Assembly (NCBI RefSeq): GCF_050231725.1
Contig: NZ_CP077172.1
Coordinates: 868,001 to 932,000 of the forward strand
DNA length: 64,000 nucleotides
Direction of reading: 5' to 3'
From: Fusobacterium nucleatum_L
GTDB taxonomy: Bacteria > Fusobacteriota > Fusobacteriia > Fusobacteriales > Fusobacteriaceae
Shown: piece after piece, positions 50,693 to 58,124 of the stretch
Position numbering within the stretch: the stretch's first letter is position 1
How the letters are laid out: the number at the start of each line of letters is the position of its first letter
The notes under the pieces: generated by a model
The model's input: only the letters and a program-made list of their open reading frames with translations
Told to the model about the DNA's origin: nothing
Databases searched by the model: none
Made by a program: the position numbers and the translations under genes

Positions 50693-50732
50693 AAAGACAA
50701 CTATATAGAATAAAATCGATATAGTCGTCTTT
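50693..50732 (-). terminator. Terminator of the flavin reductase gene
   Basis: Minus-strand stem of 14 bp with one mismatch (AAAGACGACTATAT/ATATAGTTGTCTTT), 12-base loop and T run, 16 bases after the stop. Confidence 0.85.
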
Positions 50733-50747
50733 ATAAAAATTATTTTA

Positions 50748-52469
50748 TTATTTTACAGATTTTGAGAAAGTTGCTGCATTTTCTCCTGCAATTTTACCAA
50801 ATACAGTAATATCTGCAACTGCATTGCCACCTATTCTGTTAGCTCCGTGTATTCCACCTGTAACTTCTCCTGCTGCATAAAGTCCTTTTATTGGTCTACC
50901 ATTTTTACCAAGAACTTCTGCATTAGTATTTATACGAACTCCACCCATAGTATGGTGAACTGCTGGCGAAATTTCTATTGCATAGTATTTAGTTCCAGTT
51001 AATTCTTTAGGTAAAGTTTTCTTATTAAATTCACTATCAACTTTTGTTCTAACAGCTTCATTGTATTTATTTAATGTAGCTTCTAAAGTTTTTACATCTG
51101 CTCCAATTTTAGTAGCTATTTCTTCAAGAGTTCCTTCAACTGCAAAACCTTTTTTAACATATCCATCAGCTGCTTTTAATTTTGTTCTAATACCTTCATC
51201 AAATATTAAGAAAGCTGATTTTCCATTTTGTTCTAATATAGCTTTAGAAACAACATCTCTTGTTTGAAGCTCATCTATAAATCTCTTACCATCTTTATTT
51301 ACAAGAATAGCACCTTCTCCTCTAACAGCTTCAGTTATCATATTAGTTTTCTTATGTACAACAGTTGGGTGAGTTTGAATTTCTTTCATATCAACTAAAG
51401 CTCCTCCAACTTTTTCAACCATAACAATTCCATCTCCAACTATTGCTGGGTTATTAGTTGAACCAAACCCTTTTAATTTTGGATTATATTTTTCAACCAT
51501 TTGAGCATTAGCTCCAAATCCACCTGTTGCAACAATTACAGCTTTTGCTTTTATAATATACTCTTTTCCATCAGTATCTTTTACTTTTACCCCAATTATT
51601 CTATTCTTTCCTTTTACTAATTCTATTGCTTTTGTTCCTTTTCTTACATCTATCTTTTCATTTTCAGCAGTTTTAGAAAGTGCAGATACTATATTAGGTC
51701 CTACTGCTGATCCACCTGTTGGTCTGTGAGTTCTTTTTGCACTTTGTCCACCTGTTGAAGTGATTTCTGACAAATCTGCTCCTCTTTCTATTAGCCAATC
51801 AACTATTGCACTTGAGTTATTAGCTAAAACTTTTACTAACTCTTTATTATTTTGGTTTTTTCCACCTTTCATTGTATCTTCAAAGAAAAGTTCTGGACTA
51901 TCTTTTTCACCTAATTTTTCTTGTACTTTTGTTCCTGCTGCATTAAGCCCAGCCGTTGCATAATTAGTATTTCCACCTAAAAGCTCTGTTTTTTCTATTA
52001 AAATAACTTTGGCTCCTTTTTCATGAGCAGCTATAGCAGAAGTTAAACCTGCTCCTCCAGCTCCAATTACAATAACATCAGCTTCCTTAGGTAATTCAAC
52101 TTTTACATCCTTTGCAACTGTAATAGCTTTTAAAGTTACTCCACTTTTTTTAATAGCATCTTCTAAAGCTTCTTTAGTTCCTTCACTTGTTAAAGTTGCT
52201 CCAGAAACTCCATCAACATCTAAACTTTGACTTGCTATAACTTTTTTAGCAATCTCTTGAATTGCAGGTGTTGCAAATTCTGATTCTTTTGCTCTTTTAA
52301 CCTTTACATCAACAATTTTACTGTCTGTTATCTCAACATCTAGGATTATTCCATCTTTGTCGTATCCATATCCTGTCCCTTCAAATACTTGAGCAGATAC
52401 TCCTGTAAATAAAAGACTAAAGATTAAAAGCGTCAGTCCAAACAACTTTCCAAAAAAATTTTTTTTCAT
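50748..52469 (-). CDS. Exported FMN/FAD reductase (fumarate/urocanate reductase-like)
   Basis: A 573-residue protein. Residues 1-26 are a signal peptide. Residues about 30-110 are an FMN-binding domain with DGVSGATLTS, the motif where ApbE attaches FMN to Thr. Residues about 125-570 are a flavocytochrome c / fumarate reductase FAD domain with VIVIGAGGAGLTSAIAAHEKG (core G-A-G-G-A-G), IQTHPTVV, HTMGGVRIN and GEVTGGIHGANRIGGNA. It likely reduces an alkene acid outside the membrane as an electron sink. I start at the ATG at 52469 after GGAGG. Substrate unresolved. Confidence 0.9.
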   Translation of the reverse strand: MKKNFFGKLFGLTLLIFSLLFTGVSAQVFEGTGYGYDKDGIILDVEITDSKIVDVKVKRAKESEFATPAIQEIAKKVIASQSLDVDGVSGATLTSEGTKEALEDAIKKSGVTLKAITVAKDVKVELPKEADVIVIGAGGAGLTSAIAAHEKGAKVILIEKTELLGGNTNYATAGLNAAGTKVQEKLGEKDSPELFFEDTMKGGKNQNNKELVKVLANNSSAIVDWLIERGADLSEITSTGGQSAKRTHRPTGGSAVGPNIVSALSKTAENEKIDVRKGTKAIELVKGKNRIIGVKVKDTDGKEYIIKAKAVIVATGGFGANAQMVEKYNPKLKGFGSTNNPAIVGDGIVMVEKVGGALVDMKEIQTHPTVVHKKTNMITEAVRGEGAILVNKDGKRFIDELQTRDVVSKAILEQNGKSAFLIFDEGIRTKLKAADGYVKKGFAVEGTLEEIATKIGADVKTLEATLNKYNEAVRTKVDSEFNKKTLPKELTGTKYYAIEISPAVHHTMGGVRINTNAEVLGKNGRPIKGLYAAGEVTGGIHGANRIGGNAVADITVFGKIAGENAATFSKSVK

Positions 52470-52515
52470 AATTTCCTCCATCTCCATAATTAATAATTAG
52501 TTAGTACTTACTTTT

Positions 52516-52544
52516 ATGATATTTCAAATCTCACATTTTGTCAA
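52516..52544 (-). promoter_or_regulatory. Promoter of the flavin reductase gene
   Basis: Minus-strand TTGACA (52539-52544), 17-base spacer, TATCAT (52516-52521). Confidence 0.75.
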
Positions 52545-52583
52545 TGAATATATTAATATTTATAGAAAATTTATCTCCCTATA

Positions 52584-53087
52584 TTAATATTCTTGGCTCA
52601 TAGCTTCTCTTAAAAATGGCAACAGGGAACGAGTTACTATAATTTTCCTAGTAGAAATTGTGAAATACATTATTTTTCCTTCTTCTAAGGCTTCATACCA
52701 AATAGTTTTACTTACTTTAAAAAGTTCTACTAAATCCTTTATAGAAGTAAATTGTCCTAACTCATCTAGGAGCAATCTTTCTAAATATTTTTCTATATCA
52801 TTTCTTGCTTCCCAATTATGAAAATTGTTTATTTCAAAATCTTCCTTTGTCAGTGGATTATCTATTATATTGTTATTATATGAAAGCTCTAAATTTTTAA
52901 TAAAGTCTTCCATATTGTATTCTGTTCTACCGTTTTTCACTCTGTTTCTAACTTTACTATTATTTGCTAATATGTAAGTATAGCTTAAACTTAAATTTAA
53001 TACATCATGAATTTTATTTGCACTTGCATATTCACCAGTTAATTTTAAAATATATTCTGCCATAAAGTTTGTATGTATATTCTTCAT
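52584..53087 (-). CDS. Excisionase-like HTH protein, divergent from the repressor
   Basis: A 167-residue protein. The C-terminal 50 residues (FTSIKDLVELFKVSKTIWYEALEEGKI, then RSLLPFLREA) have the winged HTH_17/excisionase layout; the N-terminal 115 residues are helical and unrecognised. The ATG at 53087 is five bases after GGAGG; the TTG at 53114 is inferior. It is transcribed away from the XRE repressor from a promoter bearing one of the two matching operators, the position of a phage early gene. Confidence 0.7.
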   Translation of the reverse strand: MKNIHTNFMAEYILKLTGEYASANKIHDVLNLSLSYTYILANNSKVRNRVKNGRTEYNMEDFIKNLELSYNNNIIDNPLTKEDFEINNFHNWEARNDIEKYLERLLLDELGQFTSIKDLVELFKVSKTIWYEALEEGKIMYFTISTRKIIVTRSLLPFLREAMSQEY

Positions 53088-53129
53088 TTTTTCCTCCACT
53101 TCTATTTTAAACAAATTTATTTTTATTTA

Positions 53130-53146
53130 GTTTGTGTTTTACAAAC
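53130..53146. promoter_or_regulatory. Operator O1 of the phage-like switch
   Basis: 17-bp palindrome GTTTGT-N5-ACAAAC at the transcription start of the minus-strand promoter. It shares the core TTTGT-N5-ACAAA with O2 at 53214-53230. Confidence 0.7.
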
Positions 53147-53148
53147 AT

Positions 53149-53177
53149 AATATAACCTTATATTTTTTATTTGTCAA
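53149..53177 (-). promoter_or_regulatory. Promoter of the excisionase-like gene
   Basis: Minus-strand TTGACA (53172-53177), 17-base spacer, TATATT (53149-53154). Confidence 0.75.
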
Positions 53178-53213
53178 ATTTTATTTTCAATTATCACAAA
53201 CTTTTTTAATTTT

Positions 53214-53230
53214 ATTTGTAAATTACAAAT
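53214..53230. promoter_or_regulatory. Operator O2 of the phage-like switch
   Basis: Perfect 17-bp palindrome ATTTGTA-AAT-TACAAAT overlapping the -35 of the repressor gene. Core TTTGT-N5-ACAAA as in O1; a half-site (ACAAA) lies between them near 53196. Confidence 0.7.
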
Positions 53231-53244
53231 TTATATGTTATTAT
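53216..53244 (+). promoter_or_regulatory. Promoter of the XRE repressor gene
   Basis: TTGTAA (53216-53221), 17-base spacer, TATTAT (53239-53244), embedded in operator O2. Confidence 0.6.
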
Positions 53245-53265
53245 AAAGTTAAATGGAGGTGTAAA

Positions 53266-53727
53266 ATGAAATTAATAAGTAATTTTGGAGAAAGACTAGG
53301 CTTAGCTTTAAATCTTAGGAATATAAAAGCTACTGAACTATCTGAATTAACTGGCATAAATAAATCAACTATTTCTCAATACTTAGCAAAGGAATATGAA
53401 CCTAAAAGAAATAGAATAGAACTATTTGCTAAAGTTTTAAATGTCAGTGAAACTTGGCTTATAGGATATGATGTGCCTATGGAGGTAAATGAACAAGCTG
53501 ATTCAATAATAGAAGATTATAAGTTAAGTGCTGATGAATTAAAAGAATATGAAAATATTAAAATGACTACATCTACATTAATGTTTAATGGTCGGCCTGC
53601 TTCTGAAAGTGACAAAATTGAATTGGAAAGAGTGTTGAAAGAATTTTTTGTTAAGGCATTACTTAAAAAGAGAGCTGATGAAAACAATGAAAAACAAAAG
53701 AAAAAGAGAAATTCTGGACTTAATTAA
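53266..53727 (+). CDS. XRE/CI-type repressor
   Basis: A 153-residue protein. Residues 1-65 are a Cro/CI HTH (GERLGLALNLRNIKATELSELTGINKSTISQYLAKEYEPKRNRI, core A-T-E-L-S-E-L-T-G-I-N-K-S-T-I-S) ending in the typical VSETWLIGYDVPME. The C-terminus is helical, with no LexA-type peptidase. The start is the ATG at 53266, six bases after GGAGG; a longer frame from 53134 runs through the promoter. It overlaps the ImmA gene, like ImmR-ImmA pairs. Confidence 0.9.
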   Translation: MKLISNFGERLGLALNLRNIKATELSELTGINKSTISQYLAKEYEPKRNRIELFAKVLNVSETWLIGYDVPMEVNEQADSIIEDYKLSADELKEYENIKMTTSTLMFNGRPASESDKIELERVLKEFFVKALLKKRADENNEKQKKKRNSGLN

Positions 53728-54106
53728 TAATTTATATTTTGAATTTGGAACTAAAAATCCTATTCGCCTTTGTAAAGGACTAGGAATTGATGTTGTTTCT
53801 GCTAACATTGAAATGAAAGGCCTGTATACAGAAGTTTTTTCTTCAAAACTTATTGTTATTCAGAATATACTTGATGGCTTTGCTAAACTTTTTGTCATAG
53901 CACATGAATTATTTCACGCACTTGAACATGACTGTGAACAGATTAGATTCTTCAGAGAACGTACTTCTTTTAAAACAAATATTTATGAAGAAGAGGCTAA
54001 TTTTTTTGCTGCTCAACTTTTAAAAGACTATATCCCTTGCCATCAAGATGAGTTTGCTGATTTAGAAGTTGCAGAGGAATTGGAAAAATACCTAAGTGTA
54101 AAATAA
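53678..54106 (+). CDS. ImmA/IrrE family metallopeptidase
   Basis: A 142-residue peptidase with the zinc motif HELFH (HEXXH, in FVIAHELFHALEHDCEQ) and a downstream YEEEANFFAAQLL helix supplying the third ligand. ImmA proteins cleave their cognate XRE repressor after DNA damage or quorum signals and so induce the element. The start is ambiguous (53678 or 53687), both inside the repressor gene. No integrase or structural phage gene follows. Confidence 0.9.
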   Translation: MKTMKNKRKREILDLINNLYFEFGTKNPIRLCKGLGIDVVSANIEMKGLYTEVFSSKLIVIQNILDGFAKLFVIAHELFHALEHDCEQIRFFRERTSFKTNIYEEEANFFAAQLLKDYIPCHQDEFADLEVAEELEKYLSVK

Positions 54107-54169
54107 AAGAGAATCTTTTCAAGATTTTATTCTCAAAAAATTCTCTTAATTAAAAATTTTAAACCTTTA

Positions 54170-54718
54170 TTATTTTTTTAAGGTAGTGTTTATTGCTTGT
54201 TTTAGTTGTTCTGCATTTATAGCTCCACTAACAAAGCCTTCTAAATATCCTTTTTTATTTATTACAAAAGTTGTTGGAAATGCTCTTATACCATATTTTT
54301 CAAAAGATTTGCCACTTTCATCCATCAAAGTTGGATAAGTGATATTCTTTTTCTTTAAAAATTGACTAATTTCATCCTTTTGTACATCAATGTTATTTGG
54401 ATTTTCCTTAGATTTAGGTCCTGCCACACCTAAGATTATTACATCTTTTTGATTTGAACCAAATTCTTTATACACCTTTTCAAAATCTGGCATCTCCTGA
54501 ACACAGTATCTACACCATGTAGCCCAAAAATTTATTACAACAACTTTCCCCTTATATTCCTCTATATTATGTTTTTTTCCATATTGGTCATATAAAATAA
54601 TATTGGGAACTTTCACATCATCTTTATTATTTGTTTTAGCCGAAAAAACCGAAAATGATGTTACTAAAAACATTGATATTAAAACTACTATAAAAAATAC
54701 TTTACTTTTAATTTTCAT
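54170..54718 (-). CDS. TlpA-like thiol-disulfide oxidoreductase
   Basis: A 182-residue thioredoxin-fold protein with an N-terminal signal anchor (VFFIVVLISMFLVTSFSVFS). The active site is WCRYC (FWATWCRYCVQEMPDF), the strand after it contains GVAGPKSKENPNNIDV as an insertion, and a cis-Pro follows in RAFPTTFVI. It should act as a periplasmic reductase or resA-type partner. It lies 32 bases after valS and could be in the same transcript. Confidence 0.9.
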   Translation of the reverse strand: MKIKSKVFFIVVLISMFLVTSFSVFSAKTNNKDDVKVPNIILYDQYGKKHNIEEYKGKVVVINFWATWCRYCVQEMPDFEKVYKEFGSNQKDVIILGVAGPKSKENPNNIDVQKDEISQFLKKKNITYPTLMDESGKSFEKYGIRAFPTTFVINKKGYLEGFVSGAINAEQLKQAINTTLKK

Positions 54719-54750
54719 AACCTTTGCCTTCTACCTTTCTGCTTTATATA

Positions 54751-57411
54751 TTATTCAAAACTTTTTAAACTTTCTTTTAACTTTTCTATCTTATCTTGAT
54801 ATTCTTTTTGTATTCTTAACTCTCTATCAATTATATGTTGAGGTGCTTTTGAAGTAAACTTTTCATCAGATAATTTTCTGTTTACAGGCTCTAATTCTTT
54901 TTCTAATTTAGCAAGTTGTTCATTTATCTTCTTAATTTCTGCTTCATTATTTAAAAGTCCTGTTAATATCATATATACTGATGAGTTTCCAGCTACTCTT
55001 AAAGAACTTTGACTTGGTGCTTCTAAGTCTGTTCCACAAGTTAATTCTTCTAAGTTAGCTAATTTTTTAATAAATAATTCATTCTTTTTAAGAGTTTCTA
55101 ATTCTTCTGAGTTAGAAGTTGACACAACTACCTTTGCAGGTTTAGCAGGTGAAATTCCTTTTTCTGCTCTTATATTTCTAAGTGATGAAACAACTTCTTT
55201 TATATATTCAAAAGATTTTTCAATTTTAACATCTATTAGGCTATCATCTGCTACTGGATATTGTTGTAGCATTATAGTATCTCCATCTACTTTAATTTTT
55301 TGCCAAATTTCTTCTGTGATGAATGGCATAAATGGATGAAGTAATCTCAATCCTTGCTCTAAGATAGTCCAAAGCATATATTGTGCTGTTAATTTAGAAA
55401 TTTTCTTATCTTCATCATCATTATAAAGTCTGATTTTTGCAATTTCAACATACCAATCACAGAAATCTCCTCTTAAAAATTCATAAACTGCTTTTGCTGC
55501 ATTATCAAGTTCAAATTTTTCTAAACAATCTTTTACATCTTTTGCAGTTTCATTCAATCTTGAAATTATCCATTTATCAACAAGCTCATAATCTAATTTT
55601 GTTTTATCCACAGATTTTACATCAAAACCTTCTAAGTTCATAATAACAAATCTTGCAGCATTCCAAATTTTATTAGCAAAGTTTCTTCCCATTCCTAATA
55701 AGTCAGTTGAAAAATGTACATCTTGTCCTTGAGAAGTGTTATATATCATAGAAAATCTAATAGCATCTACTCCATATTCTTTGATTAAATCAAGAGGGTC
55801 AGGAGAGTTTCCAAGAGATTTTGACATCTTTCTACCAATTTCATCTCTTACAATTCCGTGGAAGAATACATTTTTAAACGGTATCTTCTTAAGTTCATAC
55901 ATACCAAACATTATCATTCTTGCAACCCAGAAGAATATTATATCTGCTCCTGTTACCAATGTACTTGTTGGATAGAATAAATCTAACTCCTTAGTTTTTT
56001 CTGGCCAACCCATTGTTGAAAATGGCCAAAGTGCAGATGAGAACCAAGTATCTAAAACATCTTCTTCTTGAATTAATTCAACATCATGTCCATAATGTTT
56101 CTTAGCTTGTTCTTTTGCTTCCAATTCATCCATAGCAACAAAAACATGTCTGTCTGGTCCATACCAAGCTGGTATTCTATGTCCCCACCAAATTTGTCTT
56201 GATATACACCAATCTCTTATATTTTCTAGCCAGTTATAGTAAATTTTTTCCATTCTCTTAGGAAGGATTTTTATTTCTCCATTTCTTACAACTTCAAGTG
56301 CTTTTTCTGCAAGAGGCTTCATTTTAACAAACCATTGAGGAGATACTCTTGGCTCAATAACAGTTTGACATCTATAACATTGTCCTACTGCATGGTGCAA
56401 ATGTTCAGTCTTTATAAAGAAATCTTGTGCTTTTAAATCTTCAACTACCTTTTTTCTAGCTTCAAATCTGTCAAGTCCTGCATATTTAGGATAATCTTCA
56501 ACTATTTTTCCATCAGGAGTTAACATATTTATTATAGGTAAATTATATTTTTTTCCTAAATTATAGTCATTAGGGTCATGTGCAGGAGTAATTTTTAAAG
56601 CTCCTGTTCCAAATTCTTTATCAACATATTCATCTGCAATAACAGGAATTTCTCTATTAACCAATGGTAAAATTAAAGTTTTTCCTATTAAATGTCTATA
56701 TCTTTCATCTTCTGGATGAACTGCAACTGCTACGTCAGCAAGCATAGTTTCAGGTCTTGAAGTAGCTATTATTATATATTCATCAGAATCTTTTACTGGA
56801 TATTTTATTTGCCATAAATGTCCATCTTTTTCTTCGTGGTCAACTTCATCATCTGCAAGTGCAGTTCCACAAGAAGGACACCAGTTTACCATATATTCAC
56901 CTTGATAGATTAATCCATCACGATATAAATCATTAAAGATTTTTCTAACTGCATAAGAAAGTCCTTCATCCATTGTAAATCTTTCTCTGTCCCAATCAAG
57001 TGATGCTCCTAACTTTCTTAATTGTTTTGTTATTATTCCACCATATTTCTCTTTCCAATCCCAAGTCATTTCAAGGAATTTTTCTCTACCTATATCTTCT
57101 TTTTTCAATCCATCTTCTGCTAATTTTCTTTCAACCTTATTTTGAGTTGCTATTCCTGCATGGTCACAACCTGGCATCCAAAGAGTATTCTTTCCTGTCA
57201 TTCTATTATATCTTATTAAGGTATCTTGAATTGAGTTATTTAGAACATGCCCCATATGTAAAATTCCTGTTACATTTGGAGGTGGTATAACTATTGAATA
57301 GTTTTCTTTTTCTGATGAAAGACTTGCTGCAAAATATTTTGAGTCCTCCCATATCTTATACCACTTTTCTTCTATCTCATTAGGTGAGTAATTCTTATCT
57401 AATTCATTCAT
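54751..57411 (-). CDS. valS: Valyl-tRNA synthetase
   Basis: This class Ia enzyme charges tRNA-Val. It has 886 residues with PPPNVTGILHMGHVLNNS (HIGH motif as HMGH), a CP1 editing domain, KMSKSLGNSPDP near residue 535 and a C-terminal coiled-coil arm (from about 815, KINEQLAKLEKELEP). GGAG lies 14 bases before the ATG, an unusually long spacing. A 16-bp hairpin with a large loop lies between engB and this gene. No T-box motif. Confidence 0.96.
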   Translation of the reverse strand: MNELDKNYSPNEIEEKWYKIWEDSKYFAASLSSEKENYSIVIPPPNVTGILHMGHVLNNSIQDTLIRYNRMTGKNTLWMPGCDHAGIATQNKVERKLAEDGLKKEDIGREKFLEMTWDWKEKYGGIITKQLRKLGASLDWDRERFTMDEGLSYAVRKIFNDLYRDGLIYQGEYMVNWCPSCGTALADDEVDHEEKDGHLWQIKYPVKDSDEYIIIATSRPETMLADVAVAVHPEDERYRHLIGKTLILPLVNREIPVIADEYVDKEFGTGALKITPAHDPNDYNLGKKYNLPIINMLTPDGKIVEDYPKYAGLDRFEARKKVVEDLKAQDFFIKTEHLHHAVGQCYRCQTVIEPRVSPQWFVKMKPLAEKALEVVRNGEIKILPKRMEKIYYNWLENIRDWCISRQIWWGHRIPAWYGPDRHVFVAMDELEAKEQAKKHYGHDVELIQEEDVLDTWFSSALWPFSTMGWPEKTKELDLFYPTSTLVTGADIIFFWVARMIMFGMYELKKIPFKNVFFHGIVRDEIGRKMSKSLGNSPDPLDLIKEYGVDAIRFSMIYNTSQGQDVHFSTDLLGMGRNFANKIWNAARFVIMNLEGFDVKSVDKTKLDYELVDKWIISRLNETAKDVKDCLEKFELDNAAKAVYEFLRGDFCDWYVEIAKIRLYNDDEDKKISKLTAQYMLWTILEQGLRLLHPFMPFITEEIWQKIKVDGDTIMLQQYPVADDSLIDVKIEKSFEYIKEVVSSLRNIRAEKGISPAKPAKVVVSTSNSEELETLKKNELFIKKLANLEELTCGTDLEAPSQSSLRVAGNSSVYMILTGLLNNEAEIKKINEQLAKLEKELEPVNRKLSDEKFTSKAPQHIIDRELRIQKEYQDKIEKLKESLKSFE

Positions 57412-57450
57412 TTTATTTTTTATCTCTCCTTTCAGAATATTATCATTAAA

Positions 57451-57518
57451 AAACCAATAACATCAGTATAAGCCTTTTTTATATTCATCATTATATCTGT
57501 TCCTAATGCTATTGGTTT
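57451..57518 (-). terminator. Long-loop hairpin between engB and valS
   Basis: Minus-strand arms AAACCAATAGCATTAG (57503-57518) and CTGATGTTATTGGTTT (57451-57466) pair over 16 positions with two G-U pairs, around a 36-base loop, then TTTTT before AATG. It could be a weak terminator or attenuator reducing valS. Confidence 0.5.
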
Positions 57519-57524
57519 CATTTT

Positions 57525-58109
57525 TTAATTATTTAATTTTTCTTCAATAAAGTTAAGAATTTCATCTCTACCTTTATTTGTTAAAGATGAATGAAAGAAT
57601 ACATCTTCATTATCAAAAACAAGTCTTGTTTTAATAGCTTTTATTTGCTTAGCTTTCTCATTATTTGACAATTTATCTATTTTTGTAAATATAATTTTGT
57701 AGTCCATATTATTGTATTCAAGCCATTCAAGCATTTCAATATCTTCATCGCTAGGAACTCTTCTTATATCAAGTAAAACAAAAACTAATTTTTCCCTTTT
57801 ACTTGCAATATATCTTTCCATTGTTTGTCCCCATTGTTTTTTCATTTCCTTAGGGACTTTTGCAAAACCATAGCCTGGTAAATCCACGATATAGAACTCA
57901 TCATTTATTAAAAAATAATTTATTAACTGAGTTCTACCTGGGGTTTTACTTGTTCTTGCTAATTTTAATCTTGATGTTAAACTATTTATCAAAGAAGATT
58001 TTCCTACATTAGACCTTCCAACAAAAGCAAATTCCATTTTATCTAATTGTTCTGGATAATCTTTTTCATATACTGCTGATTTTACAAAATCGGCCTTTCT
58101 TATTTTCAT
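57525..58109 (-). CDS. engB: Ribosome biogenesis GTPase EngB (YsxC)
   Basis: An essential GTPase for 50S assembly, 194 residues. G1 GRSNVGKSS, G3 DLPGYGFAKVP, G4 TKIDKLSN and G5 SSLTNKG are all present. It follows lon by 15 bases, the lon-ysxC order known from Bacillus. Confidence 0.96.
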   Translation of the reverse strand: MKIRKADFVKSAVYEKDYPEQLDKMEFAFVGRSNVGKSSLINSLTSRLKLARTSKTPGRTQLINYFLINDEFYIVDLPGYGFAKVPKEMKKQWGQTMERYIASKREKLVFVLLDIRRVPSDEDIEMLEWLEYNNMDYKIIFTKIDKLSNNEKAKQIKAIKTRLVFDNEDVFFHSSLTNKGRDEILNFIEEKLNN

Positions 58110-58124
58110 AATTAACCTCTAATA

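Noticed and set aside
53134..53265. 44-codon N-terminal extension of the XRE repressor
   Set aside because: It runs through the promoter and operator; the GGAGG-preceded ATG at 53266 fits the family start.
57432..57521. 29-residue small ORF before valS
   Set aside because: No Shine-Dalgarno, and the coding sequence is explained by the hairpin arms and loop.
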